DNA from: Gemmatimonadota bacterium
Lineage (GTDB): Bacteria > Gemmatimonadota > Gemmatimonadetes > Palauibacterales > Palauibacteraceae
Length of the DNA stretch: 40,726 nt
Assembly: GCA_029262175.1 (NCBI GenBank)
Contig: JAJCZV010000106.1
Coordinates: forward strand, 1-40,726
Direction: 5' to 3'
Part shown: in pieces, positions 1 to 7,794 of the stretch
Layout: the number at the start of each line of letters is the position of its first letter
Position numbering within the stretch: the first letter of the stretch is position 1
Notes under the pieces: model-generated
What the model was told of the DNA's origin: nothing
What the model saw: the letters and a program-made list of their open reading frames with translations, nothing else
Database searches by the model: none
Made by a program: the position numbers and the translations under genes

Positions 1-1
1 T

Positions 2-1159
2 GGGCGGAGCGGGGCGATCATGGCCTCGGTCTCCCGAGACGGCGGTCAAACGTGGAGCGCCGCGAAAGTCCTACCCTTCAATACGTGCGCCGGCGGATCG
101 CCGGGGTTGCCCGCCACGTCCGACCCATGGGTGTCGATCGGCGTCGATGGCCGCGTGTACGTGACCGCGATCGGCTGGCTTCCCGGCGAGTACTTCGACT
201 CCGCCAGTGTCGTCACTTCGGTCACTTCGTCGGATGGGGGGGACCGTTGGAACGAACCGGTCGCCGTTTCGGAGAGTCGCACTCCTACATTCATGCATGA
301 CAACACGGCGGTCGATGCGGACAGGGACATCGTGGGACGAGCGTGGGTCGCGACCACTCATTGGAGCGTCAATGGCCGGCCTGCCGCGGTCAGCCGTACC
401 GATGACGGTGGCTTGCATTGGTCCCCCCTAACCTTCGCCAGCCCTTCGTTCGCGGATGCGCCGGCATCGGCGCCGCAGCCCGTCGTCGCCAACGGCTTCA
501 CCTACGTCTTCTACGGACACGGACGCGATGGCTCGCAACTCTCCTTCGCGCGTTCGGGCGACGGGGGGCAGACATGGTCCCCGGCGGCGCTCGTCCATGA
601 GGGGCCCGAGTCGGAGGGAGAACTCTTGTTCCCGGGCACCGAGACCGAAATGTCTGTGGCCGCAGACATCATGCACGCGGCCGCCGATCCATCCACGGAC
701 GATCTCTACGTCGTCTTTACCGCGCGTTCACGGGTGGATACCGCACCGCAGGCGGCCGTCTGGCTGACGGCGTCCCGCGATGGGGGTAGCTCGTGGAGTC
801 CTCCGGTCGCCGTTGGCGAACCAGGCGAGATGACCTGGCGGCCAACACTCGCGGTGGCCCCCGGTGGACCCGCTTACGTTTCCTACTTTCGTGCAGCGGC
901 GGTCGAAATCGGGGCTGCCAAATCTGCGCGTTCGACGGAAGTGTTGGTGCGCGCGTTCGAATGGGCGGAGGGGGACGGGCTCTCGGCGGGGCCGGCGGAA
1001 TCGATCGACCGGTTCGACTGGAGACCTCGCGCGAATGGCTCGCTTTTTCTTGGCGACTACCACGGCCTGGTGGCCACGGAACAAGGCGCGGTGGCGGTGT
1101 TTTCGCGCTCGACTCCGTCGGGGTCGCGGATCGTGTCACGACGAGCGGCGACCCCATGA
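2..1159 (+). CDS. Asp-box (BNR/sialidase-like) beta-propeller protein, 5' partial
   Basis: The frame is open to the left edge, so the N-terminus and any signal peptide lie outside the window. Five Asp-box motifs of the form S/T-x-D-G-G-x-x-W are visible: SRDGGQTW, SSDGGDRW, TDDGGLHW, SGDGGQTW and SRDGGSSW. They mark the blades of a sialidase-type propeller. Such proteins are usually exported; some are exo-sialidases and many are non-enzymatic. I cannot place the catalytic Arg triad or the Tyr/Glu pair in this fragment, so enzymatic activity is not claimed. The stop codon overlaps the start of the GntR gene (ATGA), which implies co-translation. Confidence 0.8.
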   Translation, partial: GRSGAIMASVSRDGGQTWSAAKVLPFNTCAGGSPGLPATSDPWVSIGVDGRVYVTAIGWLPGEYFDSASVVTSVTSSDGGDRWNEPVAVSESRTPTFMHDNTAVDADRDIVGRAWVATTHWSVNGRPAAVSRTDDGGLHWSPLTFASPSFADAPASAPQPVVANGFTYVFYGHGRDGSQLSFARSGDGGQTWSPAALVHEGPESEGELLFPGTETEMSVAADIMHAAADPSTDDLYVVFTARSRVDTAPQAAVWLTASRDGGSSWSPPVAVGEPGEMTWRPTLAVAPGGPAYVSYFRAAAVEIGAAKSARSTEVLVRAFEWAEGDGLSAGPAESIDRFDWRPRANGSLFLGDYHGLVATEQGAVAVFSRSTPSGSRIVSRRAATP

Positions 1160-1797
1160 CACCGTCCGGTTTGACCCCGTCGGTCCCCGAAGCGATCGAG
1201 AAGATTCTGCGAGACCGGATTCTCAGTGGTGGGCTAAAGCCCGATGAACCTCTGAGGGAAGTCGCTCTGGCCGAGGAGTTCAACGTGAGTCGTCACACGG
1301 TTCGCGAGGCGCTTCTGTTGTTGGATCGGGTGGGGTTGGTTCAGAAGCGGAGCCATCGCGGTTCGAGGGTGACCGTGCCGGATCGAGATCACCTTCGCGA
1401 GGTGATGGCCCTGCGACAGGTCGCCGAGTCGGGTGCGGTTCGCAGGATCACCCGCGACAACCCCGCGCTCGACGACCTGAAGTCCCTAGCGGACGGCATG
1501 GAAAAGTCGGCGGCCGAGGAGGACTGGGCCCGATACGGGGAACTCGACCGGACCTTTCACACGACTCTGGTCGCCACCGCAGGGAGCGCACGACTCACGC
1601 AGCTCTTCGCCCGCACGATTGGCGAGCTCCAACTGCACTTCAACGAGCGTGACCAGGCGCGGGGGCCCGGGCCGCACGACCACGTGGTCGAGCACGGGCA
1701 CATCGTCGCCTACCTGAAGCGCGGCCAGGTTGGAGATGCATTGAGCCTCTTGGATCGTCACCTGTCCGACGCGGAGCGCTGGCTTCTCGAGAGCTGA
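1156..1797 (+). CDS. GntR-family transcriptional regulator, FadR/FCD subfamily
   Basis: This 213-residue protein has an N-terminal winged helix-turn-helix (about residues 10-75, with LREVALAEEFNVSRHTVREA) and a C-terminal FCD domain (about 80-205). Candidate FCD metal or ligand residues are Asp131, His135, His180/182 and His202. FCD regulators are cytoplasmic repressors or activators that respond to small organic acids or sugar acids. The start is the ATG whose last bases form the TGA of the upstream Asp-box gene; a much longer upstream reading in this frame merely shadows that gene. The coupling suggests the regulator controls uptake or processing of a substrate linked to the propeller protein. 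The effector is unknown. Confidence 0.9.
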   Translation: MTPSGLTPSVPEAIEKILRDRILSGGLKPDEPLREVALAEEFNVSRHTVREALLLLDRVGLVQKRSHRGSRVTVPDRDHLREVMALRQVAESGAVRRITRDNPALDDLKSLADGMEKSAAEEDWARYGELDRTFHTTLVATAGSARLTQLFARTIGELQLHFNERDQARGPGPHDHVVEHGHIVAYLKRGQVGDALSLLDRHLSDAERWLLES

Positions 1798-1818
1798 AGG
1801 GTTGGACTCCCGATGGTG

Positions 1819-3534
1819 TCAGTCGGGTCTTCTTTGACCCAGAGACTCAGAGCTGTTTCTGCCCCTTACGACCTCACCAAGGGGGCGTCCGTCTAGGTCG
1901 TCCGGCAACGGGATAGCCATCAGGCTTGCCAACGTTGGCGCGATGTCGACGGAACGAACCACCCGGTCATGCCGACCGGGACGGATACCGGGCCCCATGA
2001 ACACCAGCGGTACGTGTCGGTCGTACCAATAGGGTGAGCCGTGTGAAGCGGTGCTGGCTCCCACGATGTAGTTGGGCTTCAACGCGAACATCACGTCTGG
2101 CGAGCGCTGCGGGTCAAACGAACGACGAAACCGATGGATGATCTCGTCCCCGCGAGGATCGGCCTCCGCGACCTCTTCCGATGTGTGGGCGGCCGCTACG
2201 AAGTCGATCTCCGCGAATCGGTCGGCGATCGCCCGCCGCAGACGCCGGAGTTCTCCGCCGCTGGCCGTCTCCGAGAGCAGATAGGGTCCGTCCATCCAGC
2301 GCAGCATAGGAGCCGGCTCGATTCGGGTGCCGTCCAGCGCGTCTCGTAGGGCCGCACCGAATTCGTTCGAGTACGTTTGCTCCGAGATCCGCTTTGCGTC
2401 CTCGCCCCACCGCGAAGCTTCCTCGGGTACGGCGGCGACGCCGTGATCGGCGGACAACACGAGCGACCAACGGTCGGAGCCGATGCTTTCGTCCAGAGAG
2501 TCGAACAGCACGCCGAGATATCGATCGAGTCGGAGGTAATAGTCCTGAACCTCCTGGCTGTAGGGGCCCCAGCGGTGCCCGATGTAGTCTGCCCCGGACG
2601 CACCTAGGAACAACAGGTCGGGCGTATCGTCGCTCCCCAGTCCTTCCTTAGCGATTGCGGTTTGAGCAAACTGGAGGATCACCTCGTCCGCAAAGGGCGT
2701 GTCCAAGAAGCTCTCGAAGTACGCCGCGCCGGGCGACTCCGGTGTTCCCTCGGGGAATAGATGTCGCAAGCTGTGAGGAAACGTTCGCGGCCACCCCTCA
2801 CCTTCGGCCTCGAACCAATCCTCACGAGATACGCCCTCGTAGGCTTCGGTCGGTAGCACTCGATCCCACACCTGATTGAAGTACGAAGCCGCCCGGTCGC
2901 GCGAGGCAAAATCCTCGACCCAATCGGGAACCTCGGACCGATAGTAGGACGACGTGACGAGCTCTTCGGCAGAAGCATCATACCAATAGGCCCCGTCGGG
3001 ACTGCGCCCGCCCATCATGATCGCGGATCGATCCTTGAGTGCCGTACTAAACACCAGACTTCCGGGCCGGTCCGCCTTGAGCCAATCGGCCAGCCCCGTC
3101 GTCCGGAGTCTTACAGGTGAGCGTCCCTCGGCGTCCGGGTGCCCTAGGATGTGAACCGCAGGGTCGAAGGCCGCATACACCTCGCGACCCTCGACTCGAT
3201 CAAAGAAGTCGTTGCCGATGATCCCGTTTCGAGCCGGAACCGTGCCGGTCGCGATCGCCGCGTGTCCGACCGCGGTCACCGTCGTAGCATGATCTTGATA
3301 GGCCTGGGTAAAGACGGCGCCCTCGGCGAGGATCCGAGCGAACCCACCAGTGAACAGGTGCCCGAACCGGTCGAGGTAGTCCGCACGCATCTGATCGACG
3401 ACCAAAACGACGGCGAGTCGAGGTGGTGGATCCGCAAACCCGTGCGGCCCGGGGAACCCGGGCGGCCCAGCCCACGCGAGGCACGCCAACAGCGCAATAA
3501 GGAGAGCTCGACTTCGTCCTGGCGCTCGAATCAA
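1819..3534 (-). CDS. PafA-like alkaline phosphatase / type I phosphodiesterase family protein
   Basis: This is an exported phosphomonoesterase or phosphodiesterase of the alkaline phosphatase superfamily. After a signal peptide (LLIALLACLAWAG) come VVDQMRADY (metal Asp47), the nucleophile motif TVTAVGH (85-91), GNDFFDR (Asn108) and LKDR (Lys167, Arg169). Further on are GADYIGH, SADHG and a C-terminal ASHG. These match the Thr nucleophile, Asn/Lys/Arg phosphate pocket and two-zinc ligands of PafA. I chose TTG at 3534 because GGAG lies 6 bases upstream and the signal peptide follows directly; GTG at 3546 or TTG at 3678 are alternatives. The longer readings add a sequence that looks non-coding. 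It lies 107 bases behind the PorT-like gene on the same strand and probably scavenges phosphate in the periplasm. Confidence 0.88.
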   Translation of the reverse strand: MIRAPGRSRALLIALLACLAWAGPPGFPGPHGFADPPPRLAVVLVVDQMRADYLDRFGHLFTGGFARILAEGAVFTQAYQDHATTVTAVGHAAIATGTVPARNGIIGNDFFDRVEGREVYAAFDPAVHILGHPDAEGRSPVRLRTTGLADWLKADRPGSLVFSTALKDRSAIMMGGRSPDGAYWYDASAEELVTSSYYRSEVPDWVEDFASRDRAASYFNQVWDRVLPTEAYEGVSREDWFEAEGEGWPRTFPHSLRHLFPEGTPESPGAAYFESFLDTPFADEVILQFAQTAIAKEGLGSDDTPDLLFLGASGADYIGHRWGPYSQEVQDYYLRLDRYLGVLFDSLDESIGSDRWSLVLSADHGVAAVPEEASRWGEDAKRISEQTYSNEFGAALRDALDGTRIEPAPMLRWMDGPYLLSETASGGELRRLRRAIADRFAEIDFVAAAHTSEEVAEADPRGDEIIHRFRRSFDPQRSPDVMFALKPNYIVGASTASHGSPYWYDRHVPLVFMGPGIRPGRHDRVVRSVDIAPTLASLMAIPLPDDLDGRPLGEVVRGRNSSESLGQRRPD

Positions 3535-3641
3535 ACGGTTCTCCACCGTCTTTGCTGTGAACGGGTCCCAAATCGTACCCTGAATAGCATACGGCCCGCG
3601 ACCTTTCGTTGTTGCGGTGGGGTCGACGCGCCCGGCGGTCG

Positions 3642-4262
3642 CTAGAGCTTGAACCCCACCCCGGCGGTCAGATTCCAATTTCGATTCTTGAGATCGCCGA
3701 ACACGTCCGAGACTTTGTTGATGTCCTTGAGGCCCACGTTGTAGCGGGCATCGGCCCAGAGCGAGATGGGCCCAAGATAGAGCCCTACGTCGGCTCCGAC
3801 GACGCCCGAGTAGTCCGTCGTCTCGTAATCATTGTCCGCGCACGCGACGCCGTCGACATCGCAGCTTGTTCGGAACGCCACCGCCGCGCCCGCGAAGACG
3901 CTTGGCTTGATGACCGAGAGCGGGATGCCCAGCTTCAGCACGGCCGGAATCTCGAAGTACGCCATGTCGAGTGAGCCGACGTTCGTATCGACACCCTCGG
4001 TGTTGTAGAGCCCCGCGATCTGGAAGCCGAGCGACCCGAAATCAAAATTGATGAACGGCCCTCCGACAAAGCCCGTGCGATTCGCCTTGTCGAACGTGTC
4101 GATGTCGAATGAAGCCGACGCAACGGATACGCCGCCCCGGAAGCCGATCTCCGTGCCGTGCTGCGCAACGACTCTGGTCGGCAGTAACCCTACCCCCAAC
4201 ACGATCGCCAGGATCTGAACGACCCTGGTCGCCGTGGCGTGGTGCTCGAACCTTCTTTTCAT
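3642..4262 (-). CDS. PorT-like outer-membrane beta-barrel protein
   Basis: The 206-residue protein has a signal peptide (VVQILAIVLGVGLLPTRVVAQ). It is followed by alternating strand-like segments such as EIGFRGGVSVASASF, FINFDFGSLGFQIAGLY and WADARYNVGL, and ends in an aromatic-aliphatic C-terminal strand (NLTAGVGFKL). This is the pattern of small 8-stranded barrels of the PorT/OMP_b-brl_2 type. A strong AGGAGG sits 5 bases upstream of the ATG. A Cys pair (CDVDGVAC) may form an extracellular disulfide. It is divergent from the transporter gene at 4427 and shares its 164-base promoter region. The exact role is unknown. Confidence 0.75.
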   Translation of the reverse strand: MKRRFEHHATATRVVQILAIVLGVGLLPTRVVAQHGTEIGFRGGVSVASASFDIDTFDKANRTGFVGGPFINFDFGSLGFQIAGLYNTEGVDTNVGSLDMAYFEIPAVLKLGIPLSVIKPSVFAGAAVAFRTSCDVDGVACADNDYETTDYSGVVGADVGLYLGPISLWADARYNVGLKDINKVSDVFGDLKNRNWNLTAGVGFKL

Positions 4263-4321
4263 GATCTCCTCCTCTGGATTTCACGGTACCATTCCGCGGC
4301 CTGTTCCGACCCCTCCTGGTT

Positions 4322-4384
4322 CGTGAGCGGGAGAGACTGCCTCGCTCCGACTTCGGTCACGCTGGGCCGGAGCGGTCTCTCACG
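4322..4384. repeat. Large imperfect inverted repeat in divergent intergenic region
   Basis: Arms CGTGAG (4322-4327), GAGAGAC (4331-4337) and CGCTCCG (4343-4349) are complementary to CGGAGCG (4368-4374), GTCTCTC (4375-4381) and CTCACG (4379-4384), with small bulges on the left arm. Transcribed, it would form a long bulged stem around an 18-base loop. It lies in the likely 5' untranslated region of the PorT-like gene or upstream of the promoter at 4393. Function unknown. Confidence 0.5.
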
Positions 4385-4392
4385 CGAAGCAC

Positions 4393-4420
4393 TTGCATGA
4401 AATTTAGCCTAGGCTAAATT
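4393..4420 (+). promoter_or_regulatory. Candidate sigma70 promoter giving a leaderless transcript
   Basis: TTGCAT (4393-4398) and TAAATT (4415-4420) are separated by 16 bases. The distance from the -10 box to the ATG at 4427 is only 6 bases, about where transcription would begin. The mRNA would therefore be leaderless or nearly so, which fits the absence of a Shine-Dalgarno sequence. The palindrome at 4399-4422 covers the spacer and the -10 box. Confidence 0.45.
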
Positions 4421-4422
4421 TC
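4399..4422. promoter_or_regulatory. 24-bp perfect palindrome, probable operator
   Basis: The left arm GAAATTTAGCCT is followed directly by its exact reverse complement, ending 4 bases before the ATG at 4427. Perfect AT-flanked palindromes with TTTAGCC/GGCTAAA cores resemble sites of DtxR/MntR-type metalloregulators in general shape, but the match to any published consensus is only partial. The position over the -10 box implies repression by steric block. Confidence 0.65.
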
Positions 4423-4426
4423 CCCA

Positions 4427-5284
4427 ATGAGAACTCATCAAGTGGTTTCGGACGTCCGTGGCGCCCGCGCGCGCCTGGTCCTCGCGGTCTTCGTTTCTGG
4501 CCTGGCTGGGCTCGCGCTCACCGGCCATGTGGAGGGGCAGGAGGCGGGCGCCCTCGTCACCGATCGTCCCGACCAGACGGAGTCGGCGGAGTCCGTGCCG
4601 GCCGGGTTCGTCCAGGTAGAGTTGGGCTGGACCTTCGCTCGCGAGGAGAACGCGATCGAGACGCGGGATGTCCATTCGGTCCCTCAGGCGCTCCTACGAT
4701 TGGGTCTCGGCAACGGGGTCGAGGCGCGCTTGGGCGTGCCAGGATACCTGTCCGAGAAACGCTCCGTGGTCGGAGGGACCGAACCGAGCAGCGATGTGTC
4801 GGGCGCCGGCGATGCGGAGATCGGGCTCAAACTCGAGGTGAGAGATTGGGGGGGCACTCAGCTCGCCGTCCTCGCCGGGGTATCGCTACCGACCGGAGAG
4901 GACGCGTTCAGCAGCCAACGCGTGGACCCGTCCGTCCGACTGTTGGTGGCGCATCCACTGAGCGAGCGCCTCTCGCTCGGTTACAACGTCGGGCTCGCCT
5001 GGGCCACGGAATCCACCGGCGACTGCTGTTTGGATACCCAACTCGAAGCGCCATATACCCTGGCTCTCGGAATCGGGCTGACGGATCGGCTGAGCGCGTT
5101 CGTCGAGGGGTTCGGCGCATTCGGACTCAGCGACGATCGCGAAGCAGTGCATGGTCTCGATGGCGGTTTCACCTACCTCGTGTCGGAGGCTTTCCAACTC
5201 GACATCAACACCGGCGTGGCCCTCAACGAAGCGGCGGAAGATTGGTTTGTCGGCGGTGGCTTCGCCTTCCGATTGCCTCGCTAG
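4427..5284 (+). CDS. Predicted outer-membrane transporter (phenol-degradation MetA-like barrel)
   Basis: The 285-residue protein has an N-terminal signal segment (ARLVLAVFVSGLAGLALTG...VEGQ). The TDRPDQTESAESVPAGFVQVELG region then typifies proteins annotated as 'transporter, MetA pathway of phenol degradation' (PF13557), a predicted outer-membrane channel family. The rest alternates barrel strands and ends in a phenylalanine-rich strand (GGGFAFRLP). There is no Shine-Dalgarno; the start abuts a palindromic operator and a -10 box, suggesting leaderless, tightly regulated expression. The substrate is unknown; metal control is possible if the operator belongs to a metalloregulator. The stop overlaps the stop of the convergent TonB-receptor gene. 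Confidence 0.75.
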   Translation: MRTHQVVSDVRGARARLVLAVFVSGLAGLALTGHVEGQEAGALVTDRPDQTESAESVPAGFVQVELGWTFAREENAIETRDVHSVPQALLRLGLGNGVEARLGVPGYLSEKRSVVGGTEPSSDVSGAGDAEIGLKLEVRDWGGTQLAVLAGVSLPTGEDAFSSQRVDPSVRLLVAHPLSERLSLGYNVGLAWATESTGDCCLDTQLEAPYTLALGIGLTDRLSAFVEGFGAFGLSDDREAVHGLDGGFTYLVSEAFQLDINTGVALNEAAEDWFVGGGFAFRLPR

Positions 5285-7653
5285 CGGGGCCCGACGCCCA
5301 CGTCGTCGAACAACATTTCCGGCTCGCCCTGCCGAGCTCCGAAGCGCCAGGTGACGCCGACCAAGAACGCGGCTCCGGTCCGTCGAGCCGACACGTTCTG
5401 CGAAAGAACCGCGGTGTCGAGCGATCTCTTTACGCGGTAGGAATGGAACACATCGGTGCCGGTAAGCGTCAGCGCTCCGCGGCCCCCGGCAAACGCGACT
5501 TCGACCCCACCGTTCAGATAAGCGATGCTCTGTCGGCGACCCTGTGGGGTGATCCATGGGAAGAGATAAAAGCCGTTGAGCTGGAACCGGACTCGTCGAA
5601 CGGGACGGTAGACGACGAAGGCGCGAGCGGTGCCGGTGACCACCGAGCGGTCCTCGGCAAACCCCAGGTTCCCCGCATCGATTCTGTTGTAGGAGACGTC
5701 GCCGGTGAGATCGACGCTCCATCGATCCGAAAGCGTCGCGGACAACACGGTCTCCAGACCGCCGGCCTTCTCGGTTCTCAGGTTCTCGGTCGTCGTGAGT
5801 AATACGCCGGACGAAAGCAGGTTCTGCACCTGGGTGAACGCGTCGGTCGTGTATCGATAGTAGAGGGTGGGGGCGATCGTGAACCGCTCCCTGGTGCTGA
5901 CGAAGCTCAACTCGAAGGAGTCCACCAACTCGGGCAACAAGCTCGCGTTCCCCGCTTCCGCGTTTCGCGGATCGCTGAACTCTGGATTCGGGTTCAACTC
6001 ATCGGCGTCTGGCCGATTCAGGCGTCTCGAATAGCTGAGACCAAACCGGCTCGGTTCGCTGACCGCGTACGCCAGGTGGAGCGTGGGGAAAAGCTTCGAA
6101 TAGTTGTTTGGCGTCGCCTCGACAAACGGCACGGTCACGCGTGACGTGATACGAGCGACTTCCGCGCGGAGCCCGGCTTGAATTTGAAAGCGATCGAAAG
6201 AGCGCTGATACGTCGCGTACCACGCGTGGATATCTTGATCAAACAGAAAACGGTTCTGATCGAGGTTGTTGGCATAGGCGATGTCTTCACGAATCCGCTC
6301 CCCTGCATATCCGGCTTCCAGCTCGGAGTCCTCGCCCAGCTCGACCGAGTAGTCCAGTGCGATTTCGGTTTGTGTTCCGCTCTTCTCGACCAGTAGCCGG
6401 TCGATCTCCAGGCCCGTGGCCGGCACGCTCAGCGTCTGGTTAAACGCGAGATCTTCGCGCTCCCGAAAGGCCGCACGGGCTACCTCGACTGCGAGCACAT
6501 GGCTCTCCTCCTCGCCAAAAGCACCCTCGTACGCGAGTGCGAGTTCGCCCTCTCTCTCGAACTCGTCGTTCGTCTCGTCGGTGCTGAGTTCGAGGGTCGG
6601 CTGGGCCGAAGCGTCTGAGGCCAAGATCTCCGACAGCCCCGCATGCAGCGACGTCTGATAGAAGAAGTTTCCGGACAGGTCGAGTGACTGCCGTTCATTG
6701 ATCTGCACCGTCGCCCCGCTGAACACGCTATGAGAGAGCGCGTCCACGCGTGACGTTCCGGATTCGTCGTAGCGACCCAGTAGAGGAGCGCCGGCCTGGC
6801 CCGTTCGTCGAAGATCGGAGAACACCGAGCCCGCATCGGAGTGCCGCAAACCGTAGCTCGCGAACCAGTCGAGACGGTCCGAACCGACGCTGATGCGTGC
6901 ATTGCCGTTGTAGCGCGCCTCGTTGCCCGCGTGGGCGCCGACCTGGCCGTCCAATCCGAGCGCCGCGTCTTCCTTCAAAACGATATTGATGATCCCCCCG
7001 ACGCCGTCCGGTCGGAAGCGCGCCGAGGGATTGGTGATGACTTCGACGCGAGCTACCGCGGCTCCGGGGAGTTGCTCGAGCGCCGCCGATGCGTTGCGCC
7101 GCAACAAAGCGGACGGTCTGCCGTTGATGAAGACGGTGACGTTCGGAGTCCCGCGAAGGGAGATGGCACCGTCGACGCCGACGGTGATCGAAGGCAGGTT
7201 CTGAAGTACGTCGCTCACAGATCCAGCCAGGGCCTGCACATCGTCATCGACATCGTAGACGATTCGGTCGATCTCGCGAACCACCGCAGACCGCTCTCCG
7301 GTAACTTCGATGTCTTCCAGTAGCAGCGGCGATCGCTCGAGTGAGACGGTGCCGACATCAACGTCGTCGGACAGTTGAAAGGACTCCGTCGTCGCCTCGA
7401 CCAGACCGATAAAGGAGACCCGGACGTAGTACGAACCCGGTGGCGGAGACTCGAAAACGAAGGCGCCCTCGGGTCCGGTGACGCGCGAGTCGTGGGGAAG
7501 CGAATCGTCCGCGGCGTAAAGGACGACCGTGGCGCCGACAAGAGGCTCTTGGCTTGTCACCTCGACGGCGCGCCCTCGGACAGCGATGGACTGAGCGGCC
7601 AAACCCGAGGTTGACGCGACGAGGAACCCCAGAAGAGATAGAAGGGTCTTCAT
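5281..7653 (-). CDS. TonB-dependent receptor family outer-membrane protein
   Basis: The 790-residue protein has a signal peptide (LLSLLGFLVASTSGLAAQ). A carboxypeptidase-regulatory-like beta-sandwich follows (about 24-110, AVRGRAVEVTSQEPLVGATVVLY). Next is a plug (about 130-225, SVSDVLQNLPSITVGVDG and VEVITNPSARFRPDGVGGIINIVL) and a long 22-strand-type barrel of the OMP_b-brl_3 family. These receptors import large or scarce substrates across the outer membrane using TonB energy. No TonB/ExbBD genes are in the window. I see no clear Shine-Dalgarno at the ATG. Its TAG stop shares bases with the stop of the convergent transporter gene: a single CTAG serves both strands. Confidence 0.88.
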   Translation of the reverse strand: MKTLLSLLGFLVASTSGLAAQSIAVRGRAVEVTSQEPLVGATVVLYAADDSLPHDSRVTGPEGAFVFESPPPGSYYVRVSFIGLVEATTESFQLSDDVDVGTVSLERSPLLLEDIEVTGERSAVVREIDRIVYDVDDDVQALAGSVSDVLQNLPSITVGVDGAISLRGTPNVTVFINGRPSALLRRNASAALEQLPGAAVARVEVITNPSARFRPDGVGGIINIVLKEDAALGLDGQVGAHAGNEARYNGNARISVGSDRLDWFASYGLRHSDAGSVFSDLRRTGQAGAPLLGRYDESGTSRVDALSHSVFSGATVQINERQSLDLSGNFFYQTSLHAGLSEILASDASAQPTLELSTDETNDEFEREGELALAYEGAFGEEESHVLAVEVARAAFREREDLAFNQTLSVPATGLEIDRLLVEKSGTQTEIALDYSVELGEDSELEAGYAGERIREDIAYANNLDQNRFLFDQDIHAWYATYQRSFDRFQIQAGLRAEVARITSRVTVPFVEATPNNYSKLFPTLHLAYAVSEPSRFGLSYSRRLNRPDADELNPNPEFSDPRNAEAGNASLLPELVDSFELSFVSTRERFTIAPTLYYRYTTDAFTQVQNLLSSGVLLTTTENLRTEKAGGLETVLSATLSDRWSVDLTGDVSYNRIDAGNLGFAEDRSVVTGTARAFVVYRPVRRVRFQLNGFYLFPWITPQGRRQSIAYLNGGVEVAFAGGRGALTLTGTDVFHSYRVKRSLDTAVLSQNVSARRTGAAFLVGVTWRFGARQGEPEMLFDDVGVGPR

Positions 7654-7731
7654 CTGGAAACAGTAAACGGGGAAGCTATCAGAGGGGTGACAGACTCATG
7701 GACCCAACCCCCCGTGTCATGACGCGAAGAA

Positions 7732-7762
7732 GCCCAGGTCGCGCGTCCGCCGCGACCCGGGC
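7732..7762 (-). terminator. Candidate terminator hairpin after the 7795-9192 gene
   Basis: Perfect 7-bp arms GGTCGCG (7737-7743) and CGCGACC (7751-7757) are extended after one mismatch by GCCC and GGGC. On the minus strand the stem is followed by TTCTTC, a short T-rich tail. It lies between the stop at 7795 and the next minus-strand gene at 7653. Confidence 0.5.
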
Positions 7763-7794
7763 CCTCGTTCCTCGTCGGGGTTCTCTTCGAAGAA

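Noticed and set aside
1819..3678. Longer 619-residue version of the phosphatase starting at TTG 3678
   Set aside because: The extra 48 residues overlap the upstream gene, look non-coding and would bury the signal peptide.
4399..4422. Firm assignment of the palindrome to Fur, IdeR or MntR
   Set aside because: The core only partly matches the consensus sites I know; no matching regulator gene is in the window.
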